From CAVSXS01 sp963767715 (GTDB lineage Bacteria > Chloroflexota > Ktedonobacteria > Ktedonobacterales > Ktedonobacteraceae), in assembly GCA_963767715.1 (NCBI GenBank), contig CAVYFA010000001.1:372001-436000 (forward strand): a stretch of DNA of 64,000 nucleotides, in the 5' to 3' direction. This document shows, piece after piece, positions 44,503 through 52,508 of this stretch (the first letter of the stretch is position 1; every line of letters begins with the position of its first letter). A model generated the notes under the pieces. It worked only from the letters and a program-made list of their open reading frames with translations, made no database searches and was not told the DNA's origin. The position numbers and the translations under genes are program-made.

Positions 44503-46293
44503 CTACCCCAATTGCTGTGGCTCGTCCGGCGGTACGTCGTAGTACCACATGAGCTGCTGGCCAATATATCCCCACAAAGGGGCCGCCGCCGTGCTGCCAT
44601 AAATAGCCTTCTGTGGCCGGTCCAGTTTTACCAGGATAACGAACCGCGGATTAGAGGCTGGGATAAATCCCGCTACAGATGCCTCAGTCTCGTCGGCTGC
44701 GATGCCCTGTGTAGTCGCGGTACCCGTTTTAGCTGCGATGCTATAGCCAGGAACCTGTGCCAGTTGCGCAAAGCCTTTGAGGGCCGATTGCTCCAGCATG
44801 CCGGTGAGCAATGCCGCGGCCTGATCGCTGATGACGCGTCGCTTCACCACCGGCTGTGTCGTCGTGACCTTCCCATTGTCATCAATCGATGCCACCAGGA
44901 AGGGCTGCATCATTACCCCACCGTTCGCGATAGTTTCATAGGCCTGAGCTACCTGCAAGGGTGTCGCGAAAATGCTTTCCCCGAATGCCTGGCGTGTCAG
45001 GTCGCTGATTGTCCAGAGTGAACTGTTTTGCGGCGTGCGGTACGAGCCAGTATCTTCCGGTCCATCGATACCCACCTTCTGACCGAAGCCAAAGCGGGCG
45101 AGATACGGATAGTACCTGTCAGGCCCAAGAAACTTATAGGCGACGTAGGCTGCCCCTACGTTTGCCGAGTGAATCAGCACGCCGGTCATCGTCTCATTAC
45201 CATACGCGATGTATTCCCAGTTACAGACGGTTGGCACATTACTGCTCAGAGTAATGCACCCGGGATCATAAAACGACGTGTTCGGGGTAATCAGCCCCTG
45301 GTCGAGCGCCGCCGCCATCGTAACCGCTTTCATGGTCGAGCCTGGCTCGTAGTCACAGGAAAGCGCCGGGTTGAAGAAGACTTCTTCGCTGCCCAGACAT
45401 CCACGCTGACTAGAAAACATCCCATAATTGTTTGGATCGAAGGTCGGATACCCGGCCATCGCGATGACCGCGCCGGTGCGGGCATTGAGTACTACCACAG
45501 TGCCGCTCTGCGCCTGGAGATTTTTGACGGCGTTCGCCAGCCCTTGCTCGACTATACTTTCCATTGTACTGTCGATTGTAAGCGTCAGGTTAGCGCCTGG
45601 AATGGCGGGCTGTTCGTTGTCCGCACCAACCGTAAGGGGATTACCCTGCAGATCGGTTTCGGCCGTAAGACTTCCAGGTTTGCCTGAAAGCAAGGTGTCG
45701 AACTGCTGCTCAATCCCATATTCTCCGTGGTTGTTGGTATCGTTTTGCGTTACAAATCCCAGGATCTGGGCTGCGAGCGTGCCTCCGGGATAGATGCGCC
45801 AGGAGCGTGGCTGCAGGAAGACATCCGGTAGTTGCAGCGCCTTCAATGCATTGCTCTGAGCCGTATTGATGCCGACCGCTACGCGCATAGCCCACAGACC
45901 TTGCGCCATGCCGTCGTGAAAGGCCTTCTGCAGTTTGGCGACCGTTGTCACCTCTGGCAACGCCGTGTGAATCTCATTGATGAGAGCGTCCAGGTCGCTC
46001 TGTGTATAATTGGGATGATCTATTGAATACTGCACCGGTTCGATGTATACATCATCGCGAATTACATTCGTGGCCAGAACATGCCCAAGGCTATCGAAAA
46101 TCAGACCACGCGGGGCATCCAATATCTGATTTTGCGTATGTTCCTGATTAGCCAGTTGTGCCAGGTCGTACCCGTTGTGCGACTGGAGCACCTGCCAGTA
46201 GTAGAGCCTTCCCAGCAAGGCTAGCATACCCAGACCAGTCAGCAAGAAAATGAACATCTGGCGATGCCGAGCCCGCTGCAAATCTTCGTTCAC
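44503..46293 (-). CDS. ftsI: class B penicillin-binding protein (FtsI/PBP2 type)
   Basis: The transpeptidase of septal peptidoglycan, partner of FtsW. 596 residues: one N-terminal membrane helix (MFIFLLTGLGMLALLGRLYYWQV), a pedestal domain (DAPRGLIFDSLGHVLATN), and the catalytic domain with the active serine in S319-T-M-K322, S376-A-N and K522-T-G. NARTGAVIAMAGYPTFDPN and GSTMKAVTMAAALDQG are family blocks. No PASTA domains are seen at the C-terminus, so it is closer to FtsI than to SpoVD or PBP2x with PASTA repeats. Confidence 0.93.
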   Translation of the reverse strand: MNEDLQRARHRQMFIFLLTGLGMLALLGRLYYWQVLQSHNGYDLAQLANQEHTQNQILDAPRGLIFDSLGHVLATNVIRDDVYIEPVQYSIDHPNYTQSDLDALINEIHTALPEVTTVAKLQKAFHDGMAQGLWAMRVAVGINTAQSNALKALQLPDVFLQPRSWRIYPGGTLAAQILGFVTQNDTNNHGEYGIEQQFDTLLSGKPGSLTAETDLQGNPLTVGADNEQPAIPGANLTLTIDSTMESIVEQGLANAVKNLQAQSGTVVVLNARTGAVIAMAGYPTFDPNNYGMFSSQRGCLGSEEVFFNPALSCDYEPGSTMKAVTMAAALDQGLITPNTSFYDPGCITLSSNVPTVCNWEYIAYGNETMTGVLIHSANVGAAYVAYKFLGPDRYYPYLARFGFGQKVGIDGPEDTGSYRTPQNSSLWTISDLTRQAFGESIFATPLQVAQAYETIANGGVMMQPFLVASIDDNGKVTTTQPVVKRRVISDQAAALLTGMLEQSALKGFAQLAQVPGYSIAAKTGTATTQGIAADETEASVAGFIPASNPRFVILVKLDRPQKAIYGSTAAAPLWGYIGQQLMWYYDVPPDEPQQLG

Positions 46294-46332
46294 GTTCTTA
46301 CCTCCTCTCTGGTTGCTGTCCTTTACTCATAC

Positions 46333-46405
46333 TAGAGGCGCGATTAGTCGCGTCCTATCCGTGAAATCGATTCCATAACCTGGATGCAATGAATCGTGTC
46401 CCTAC
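46333..46405. repeat. two GGACGCGAT-type hairpins in opposite orientation at the ftsL end
   Basis: TAG-AGGCGCGATTAGTCGCGTCC at 46333-46355 on the plus strand. GTAG-GGACACGATTCATTGCATCC on the minus strand at 46405-46382. The second one forms the last codons of ftsL. Confidence 0.65.
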
Positions 46406-46765
46406 GGCGCTTTTGCGATTATCTATCGGCTTGAGATCGGGTACAACGATCACAACTACCTTTTTTGGATCTGCTGGAATCAACCCCATGGCTTTGGCGC
46501 GCACCATGATATAGCTGGGAGATTGCTCCTGCGCGATACGAGAAACCAGATCCTGATCGTCGCGCTGCAAACTGGCCTGTTGCTGTCGCAGACTCTGGAT
46601 TTCCTGGTTTGCGGTGACTGCCTGACTCGATTGCGAAAGATACAGGACAGCCATCAAACTGATGAGCAGGACACTGCAGATACTCAAGCCCACCGGCCCT
46701 ATGTGGTAAAAGAATGGATGCAGTTGTCGTCGCCGCATGGCGATGGGCTTGAGTGATCCCTGCAA
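46355..46765 (-). CDS. ftsL: FtsL-like divisome protein
   Basis: Small bitopic protein: a basic head (MRRRQLHPFFYH), one membrane helix (GLSICSVLLISLMAVLYLS), then a coiled coil (VTANQEIQSLRQQQASLQRDDQDLVSRI) and SYIMVRAKAMGLIPADPKKVVVIVV, the usual FtsL/DivIC end. It lies between rsmH and ftsI as expected. The final 20 residues (SAVGTRFIASRLWNRFHG) come from a GTAG-headed repeat, so the original stop was probably earlier, near PDLKP. Two ATGs are in frame; the second (10 codons in) opens directly on the basic head. Confidence 0.8.
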   Translation of the reverse strand: MQGSLKPIAMRRRQLHPFFYHIGPVGLSICSVLLISLMAVLYLSQSSQAVTANQEIQSLRQQQASLQRDDQDLVSRIAQEQSPSYIMVRAKAMGLIPADPKKVVVIVVPDLKPIDNRKSAVGTRFIASRLWNRFHG

Positions 46766-46859
46766 GGCTTCTCCTAATGCTTTTGTATGGCACCCATGCG
46801 GGTGCGCTTGCCAGCACTACGAAACTGCTATACAAACGCGCTACAAATGCACTACAGGC

Positions 46860-46882
46860 GGACGGCATCTCACCGTCCCTAC
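46860..46882 (-). repeat. GTAG-headed hairpin between ftsL and rsmH
   Basis: On the minus strand: GTAG, GGACGG, loop TGAGATG, CCGTCC. Confidence 0.7.
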
Positions 46883-46884
46883 GC

Positions 46885-47928
46885 TTACGGCACTACAATG
46901 ACCTCAGCGGCTCGCAACCGTGCGCTGCGAGCGCGGGGGTTGTCGTTTATCTCCTCGCGAGATGGTGTCACCGGTTTGTGGGTCAGGATACGCAAGCGCG
47001 CTTTATGCCCACAGACGCAGATCGGAGAACCAGGCGGGCATATGCAATCACTTGCTTCGCGCCGCATAAACACTTTCACCAATCGATCTTCCAGCGAGTG
47101 GAATGAGATTATAACCATCCTTCCGCCACGTCCGCTCTCTTGCTGCTCTCCCTTGTCATGCTGCGCTCTTCCCGTGCTGAGAATATCCAGCATCTGCGGC
47201 AGCGCCTCTTCCAAACGCTCTAGTTCTTGATTGACCGCTATGCGCAGCGCCTGGAAAACACGCGTAGCTGGGTGTATCGTCCCCGGCTTATAAGGCACAC
47301 CCGCCGCTGCTAACCGCGCCAGTTGTTGGGTGCGGGTAATTGGCCCGCGCGCTCGTTCGCGAATGATGCGCCAGGCGATCTGGCGGGAGCGATTCTCCTC
47401 GCCGTATCGCCAGAAGATATCCGCGAGTTGCTCCTCGCTGGCGCTATTCACCAGATCGGCGGCGGTCAGTTCCTGCGATTGGTCGAGACGCATGTCCAGC
47501 GGGCCATCGACGCTAAATGAGAATCCGCGCTGCGGGTCATCCACCTGATAAGACGAAAAACCCAGGTCGATCAAAATGCCATCAACGCGGGCGGGAGAGC
47601 CGTTTCCGTTAAAAAACGAAAAACTGGCCTCGTCCCTTACAATACGGGCCAACTCACCGAAGTTCCCTTGAACCAGCGTTAACCGCCCGCTCTTGACTGC
47701 GCTTACCAGACGCCCGTTCGTTCCGCCGACTCGTTCTAAGGCTTGCGCATCGACATCGATGCCCAGCACTCTTCCGTCAGGCACCGAGCGCGCAAGAATG
47801 GCCTCAGTATGTCCGCCACCACCTATGCTTCCATCTATATACCGTCCGCCAGGTCCGGGCTGAAGATAGTTCAGCACCTCTTCCAGGAGTACAGGTACGT
47901 GGCCTGCTCGTCCTGTTTGCATAGTCAC
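46885..47928 (-). CDS. rsmH: 16S rRNA (cytosine-1402-N4) methyltransferase
   Basis: RsmH (MraW) methylates C1402 in the ribosomal P site. 347 residues: HVPVLLEEVLNYLQPGPGGRYIDGSIGGGGHTEAIL (SAM motif I), LGIDVDAQAL, GILIDLGFSSYQVDDPQRGFSFSVDGPLDMRLDQS, the helical insert with ATRVFQALRIAVNQELERLEEALP, and IISFHSLEDRLVKVFMR. The Cys-containing ECICPP-type tail (DCICPPGSPICVCGHKARLRIL) is present. Second gene of the cluster after mraZ. Confidence 0.95.
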   Translation of the reverse strand: MTMQTGRAGHVPVLLEEVLNYLQPGPGGRYIDGSIGGGGHTEAILARSVPDGRVLGIDVDAQALERVGGTNGRLVSAVKSGRLTLVQGNFGELARIVRDEASFSFFNGNGSPARVDGILIDLGFSSYQVDDPQRGFSFSVDGPLDMRLDQSQELTAADLVNSASEEQLADIFWRYGEENRSRQIAWRIIRERARGPITRTQQLARLAAAGVPYKPGTIHPATRVFQALRIAVNQELERLEEALPQMLDILSTGRAQHDKGEQQESGRGGRMVIISFHSLEDRLVKVFMRREASDCICPPGSPICVCGHKARLRILTHKPVTPSREEINDNPRARSARLRAAEVIVVP

Positions 47929-47962
47929 CTTTTCCAGAACGACCTTTGCGATCGCCCCGGCC

Positions 47963-48370
47963 TTAGAAGGGAACGCTCTCCCCTTGCTCTTCTAGTTGCT
48001 GTTGATAGGCCTGCCAGGTAGCCCGATCCCAGATTTCGATATGGTCGCGTACACCTGCTACCGTGACTTCACTATCAAGTTTCGCATAGGCGCGCAGATT
48101 GGCCGGTATGACCAACCTGCCCTGCCCATCCATCTCAATAATATTGGCGCTCGGATAGATGCGACGTTCAAAATCGCGTAATTCCATGCTAGTTTTGCCC
48201 GCCGCCAATTCATCTGATTTCTCGTTCCAGCGATCTAGGGTATAGATCGAAAGACAGCTTCCCATGCCCTTACTGATCACGGCGCCTTTTTCTAAATCCT
48301 GGCGAAAACGCGCCGGCAGAGCCATACGCCCCTTAGAATCAATTGTATGTGCGTGTTCGCCCAGAAACAT
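47963..48370 (-). CDS. mraZ: transcriptional regulator MraZ
   Basis: 135 residues with two AbrB-like SpoVT folds: MFLGEHAHTIDSKGRMALPARFRQDL and ANIIEMDGQGRLVIPANLRAYAKLDSEVTVAGVRDHIEIWDRATWQAY, each carrying the DxKGR(V/M)xxPxxxR signature. First gene of the division cluster. MraZ typically binds TGGGN direct repeats in its own promoter, and such repeats are present upstream. Confidence 0.95.
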   Translation of the reverse strand: MFLGEHAHTIDSKGRMALPARFRQDLEKGAVISKGMGSCLSIYTLDRWNEKSDELAAGKTSMELRDFERRIYPSANIIEMDGQGRLVIPANLRAYAKLDSEVTVAGVRDHIEIWDRATWQAYQQQLEEQGESVPF

Positions 48371-48761
48371 CCTGTTTGCTCTCTCAACCGCTCAGATTTG
48401 CGTGGCCTTGTATACCACAAATCACCTCTCCACGATTATCCAGCGCCACTATTTGCACCAATTCACCACTTTGCCCCACTTTTCCCCACTTCAGAGTATA
48501 GCATTACTTTTGGCATCACGTAATACTTTTATCCACATATTCCACAATCACATCGTGGAAAACATGTTGATAACTTCTGAAATGTGCTGTTCTGATCTGA
48601 GCATTAGCCATGGTCATAGCCAGAAATCTAGCAAGATAAACAACTAAGCAACTCACATGGTCTTGAAGGCAGGCTTGTTTTACTGCTTGCTTGATGTGAC
48701 AAATACATGAGCATCAACGTTGTATTAACAGAAGAACTTGTCTTTCAAGTAGAGTATTTCT
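48371..48761. other. divergent promoter region between mraZ and the zinc-ribbon gene
   Basis: AT-rich, without the GTAG repeats found elsewhere. It holds the mraZ promoter and boxes; nothing else identified. Confidence 0.6.
48464..48500 (-). promoter_or_regulatory. mraZ promoter with MraZ-box repeats
   Basis: On the minus strand TATACT (48500-48495) is followed by TGGGG-N5-TGGGG-N5-TGGTG (48488-48464), a strict 10-base period, plus one more TGGTG at 48460-48456. This is the MraZ operator pattern placed over the transcription start, giving autorepression of the division cluster. Confidence 0.75.
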
Positions 48762-51700
48762 ATGAGCCAATGCTTGCGTTGTAAAGGGCCTTGTGACGCA
48801 GCCGCTGTATTTTGTAATGAGTGTCGAGCCACGTTGCGAACCTCGTTTAGCAGCGCGTCATCTATTTGTGCATTCAGCGAGACCGAAACCTCGCTTCAGG
48901 CCCACAGCTCGCGAGGCATTTCCACGGTCGTGAAAGATTTGGGGAAGCTTGAAGAGCAGGCGGACGAGCAGCCAGAACAGAGCCTGATCGAGCAGAAAAC
49001 GCGCCCGCAGCAGGCTACAAAGGCTCCCGATACTCCTCACCCGCCAGTACTGGAATGCTATCCTGACAGCTCTGGCCAGGCGTTTTCCCAGTTGAACGAA
49101 GCGGCGCGGCGCATTGCGCGGGACGATAGTGGGAACGCTACTCCCAATCGACGCCCCCCTCGTGCTTCACGCCTTGCCCCGTTCCGTGATATCTCTGCCG
49201 AGATCAGGCGTGAGAGCACACCGCTACCAAAGTACACAGGCCATAGCACAAGTTCTCAGGAGATTGAGGTTCCTGATACGGATCGCAATGGGAACAGCCC
49301 ATCTTCGCATAGAGATAGCGCGGAACAAGAGATTCAGAACGCTTCCTGGCCGGATTTCTGGCCCTGGTTTGATGGGGAGAGCGAGGAAAAAGAAGGCGAG
49401 GATAACTGGGAAAATCGCACCGACCCACTCATTACGCGCCATAGGCCCAACAGTGTAGAGGCAGCGCTGATCGAGCAGGAGGATATCCGGCGCGCCCTGG
49501 CCGAGGGCATCCAGACTAGCCAGTTGCCAGTACGCCAGGCCCAGCGGCACAAATCGCCGCTTCGCAATATTTTTATCGCCCTGGCAATCTTCGCGATAGT
49601 GGCGCTGACGATCGATGGTGTGCTGCTCGGCGCCGTATCTGGACGTGCGCATAATAGCGCCGTTGCACCTATCAACCTCCTGCCGGCATCGGTGACGCTC
49701 TCCCCCAATATCGTGAATGTAGGAAAAGCTCCGCAGCCGATCCAGGTGCATCTCTTGAACTTCGCGCCCAATGCGCGGATCTGGCTGACGCACGATGTCC
49801 AGGAAGAGGTGCAGGTGCAGAATACGCCACAGCCGGCTGTTATCCCCGTCGGCGCGAGCGGTTCGACCACGGTCACGATCATCGTGTCGTCTCAGTGGGG
49901 ACCGGGCTACCACCTGGTCGTGGCCGAAGATGTCAAGACACGTAATACCGCCAGCGCGACCCTGCAGGTGATTGGCTTAGCACCCAGCACGCCAGCGCAC
50001 CTGGAGATCGCCTCACCGGGCGGCCAGGCTTTGAAGCACCTGGATTTTGGAGCGAACTTCGTCGGCATCAACGCCACCAAACCGGTCAAACTCACCAATA
50101 CGGGCACCAGCGGCCCGATTAACTGGTCGGCCAGCAGCGACCAATCCTGGCTGCTCGTTTCGCCCAGTGCCGGCATGTTCAACCGGAGCCAGGCAATCGA
50201 GGTCGCCGTGCAGCGCAGTAGTATCCTGTTGCCAAAGGGCTTTATCGGCACAAAAGATTTTACTGGAACGGTCACGTTTTTCTCGAATGTTGGCCCACCG
50301 GTGAAGGTCCCCGTAACGATGAGCGTGACGAGTTTGCCACACAACTCGTCTGTGCTGGCCTTGAGCCCGGCTGTACTCTCGCTAACGACCGTCGACGGGT
50401 CAAGCACTACCATCTCACAGCCACTGACTATTACGAATCCCGGCACGAAGCCATTTAAGTGGTCGGTCACAGCGATGTCCTCGACGAGCGCTTCGACGCA
50501 GATTGCGATCGCGCACCAGCTAGGAGCCTCCGGCAACTGGCTGGGCGTTTCCCCGACTTCCGGAACCATCCAGGGGCTCTCAAACGAGCAGGTGCAAGTC
50601 TGGGTGCAAACTGCCAGTCTGCTGCCAGGAGCCTACCTGGGGACCCTGGTGTTCACCAGCAGCGATACGCTCGATAGCACACTGACGTTGAGCGTCTCGC
50701 TGACGGTGCAGCCGCACTGTGGCCTGGTAACGACGACGGGCTTCCTCTCATTCACAGCGGTGCAGGGCAAAGCCACCGCCGGCTCGCAGGCGGTGGGCCT
50801 GAACGAGACGGCCAGTTGTGCCGGCGCGTCGATCAACTGGACGGCGCAGGTCTCTACGCCGGGCTGGCTGAGCGTCTCCCCCGCGAGCGGCCTGCTGCAC
50901 GGCACCGCGAGCAATTTCGTGGCGATCAGTGTGAACCCGGCAGGGCTGGCGGCCAAGACCTACTCAGGCTTCCTGGTCTTCACATCAGCAAAGAGTACGC
51001 AGACAGTACTCGTCCAGCTCGTCGTGGAGCCGCAGCCGCAGCCTAGCGAGCCGGTCATGGGCGCGTCCCCGCTCAACCTCAACTTTAGCTATACACAGGG
51101 ACAGCCAAGTCCGAGTGGCCAGGTAGTAACGATTACGAACAATGGTGGAGGCACTCTAAACTGGAATGCCAGCTCTCTCCAGCTCGGTTGTTCCTGGCTC
51201 ACTACCTCTCCCACAGGTGGACAGGTGCGAGCAGGCCAGACCGGGGTGGTGACGATCAATGTGGATACACAATGCATATCATCGCCCGGAACATACGCGG
51301 GACAGGTCACGCTGAATGGGAATAGCGTGGGCAGCGGGCAGGTTGTCCAGGTGAATCTGGTGGTGCAGCCAGGGTGCACGCTGACACAGCCCTCGTTAAG
51401 TTCGCTCTCATTCAACGGTGTGAAGGGCGAGCCGAATCCCATATCCCAGACGGTGCTGATTAGCGGCACAGGCAATTGCACCTGGCCGCTGAACATCAGC
51501 GCGACAGTTTCATCGAACGCAGCAGGCTGGCTCCAGATGACCTCCATAGGCAGCATCAAGGGCAACGGTCAATCAACCAGCCTGACTATCGGCCCCGGTG
51601 GCGGTTATGCAAAACTGACGGCAGGCTCTTACCCGGGAATGGTTACGATTAGTGCGACGGATAGTGCGGGTATCCTGGCACAGAGCAGCCCGCAGATCAT

Positions 51701-52358
51701 TACGGTGTCGCTGACCGTTCAGCCTCCGGCCTGTAGATTTGCCCCCGGGCCTTCCAGCCTTGCCTTTACCTTGAATCAAGGGGCAGCGCTGGGTACCGCG
51801 CAGCATGTCGCGCTCAGCGAAAAAGGCGGCTGTGCCTTTCCCGTCACTTATACAGTTACCTCCAGCCCGAACGCAACCTGGCTGACGCTCTCGCCGCCCT
51901 CGCCGGATAATACCGGTAGAGGCAGCAATCTGGCAGTGAATGCCAGCGGGACAGGCCTGCTACCCGGCCAATTGACCGGCCAGATCACTGTGACAGCCAC
52001 CGATAAAAATGGAGTGCCAGTGTTGAGTCCCTTGACGATCAACGTCACGCTCACCGTCGTCGCCCCTACAGTGAGTGGGATGGTGATTGCTTGCAATGGG
52101 CCTGCTCCGACTTGCAGCACGTCTGCGCCCTTGCCCGGCGCGTCGATCACGGTTCTCGACAGCACAGGCACAACGACGATCATGACGGCAACTGCTGACG
52201 CTGGCGGCAATTTTACGCTGCCCAACCTCCCTCTCGGCACATATTTGGTCACTGTGACCGGCACAGATAGTAACAACATCCATTACGCGGCATCGGGGAT
52301 ATCCCTTGTCGTAACGGGTAATGCGAGCGGCCAGACTTTCGATGTCTACCCTGGTTAG
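48762..52358 (+). CDS. large zinc-ribbon membrane protein with BACON-like repeats
   Basis: 1198 residues. A zinc ribbon at the N-terminus (CLRCKGPCDAAAVFCNEC) and a 250-residue charged, disordered cytoplasmic part come first. One membrane helix (IFIALAIFAIVALTIDGVLL, about 273-292) leads to a large outer part. Outside are about eight beta modules of 90-100 residues that repeat LxF...G...P..Q.V.I.N.G..-NW.A......WL.VSP.SG and end G-x-Y-x-G, the pattern of BACON/choice-of-anchor Ig-like domains. The C-terminus is a carboxypeptidase-regulatory-like fold (GASITVLDSTG, GNFTLPNLPLGTYLVTVTG). It is probably a cell-surface adhesin or sensor. The zinc ribbon inside and beta stalk outside suggest signalling, which is inference. 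Confidence 0.8.
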   Translation: MSQCLRCKGPCDAAAVFCNECRATLRTSFSSASSICAFSETETSLQAHSSRGISTVVKDLGKLEEQADEQPEQSLIEQKTRPQQATKAPDTPHPPVLECYPDSSGQAFSQLNEAARRIARDDSGNATPNRRPPRASRLAPFRDISAEIRRESTPLPKYTGHSTSSQEIEVPDTDRNGNSPSSHRDSAEQEIQNASWPDFWPWFDGESEEKEGEDNWENRTDPLITRHRPNSVEAALIEQEDIRRALAEGIQTSQLPVRQAQRHKSPLRNIFIALAIFAIVALTIDGVLLGAVSGRAHNSAVAPINLLPASVTLSPNIVNVGKAPQPIQVHLLNFAPNARIWLTHDVQEEVQVQNTPQPAVIPVGASGSTTVTIIVSSQWGPGYHLVVAEDVKTRNTASATLQVIGLAPSTPAHLEIASPGGQALKHLDFGANFVGINATKPVKLTNTGTSGPINWSASSDQSWLLVSPSAGMFNRSQAIEVAVQRSSILLPKGFIGTKDFTGTVTFFSNVGPPVKVPVTMSVTSLPHNSSVLALSPAVLSLTTVDGSSTTISQPLTITNPGTKPFKWSVTAMSSTSASTQIAIAHQLGASGNWLGVSPTSGTIQGLSNEQVQVWVQTASLLPGAYLGTLVFTSSDTLDSTLTLSVSLTVQPHCGLVTTTGFLSFTAVQGKATAGSQAVGLNETASCAGASINWTAQVSTPGWLSVSPASGLLHGTASNFVAISVNPAGLAAKTYSGFLVFTSAKSTQTVLVQLVVEPQPQPSEPVMGASPLNLNFSYTQGQPSPSGQVVTITNNGGGTLNWNASSLQLGCSWLTTSPTGGQVRAGQTGVVTINVDTQCISSPGTYAGQVTLNGNSVGSGQVVQVNLVVQPGCTLTQPSLSSLSFNGVKGEPNPISQTVLISGTGNCTWPLNISATVSSNAAGWLQMTSIGSIKGNGQSTSLTIGPGGGYAKLTAGSYPGMVTISATDSAGILAQSSPQIITVSLTVQPPACRFAPGPSSLAFTLNQGAALGTAQHVALSEKGGCAFPVTYTVTSSPNATWLTLSPPSPDNTGRGSNLAVNASGTGLLPGQLTGQITVTATDKNGVPVLSPLTINVTLTVVAPTVSGMVIACNGPAPTCSTSAPLPGASITVLDSTGTTTIMTATADAGGNFTLPNLPLGTYLVTVTGTDSNNIHYAASGISLVVTGNASGQTFDVYPG

Positions 52359-52508
52359 ATTCCTCTATGTACTAATGTTTCATAATGTGCCATAATAGGT
52401 AAAGTGGTACTATCAAGCAGGCTCTTCAGATCATAGTGGAGAAGCTGCGCCATGACGCACTTACCCTGACAGGGTGTCCAATTCGTTTCCTACATCTAAG
52501 GAGGGGGT

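Noticed and set aside
49224..49913. 229-codon reverse frame inside the large BACON-like gene
   Set aside because: Shadow of the plus-strand gene, with no motif or start signal.
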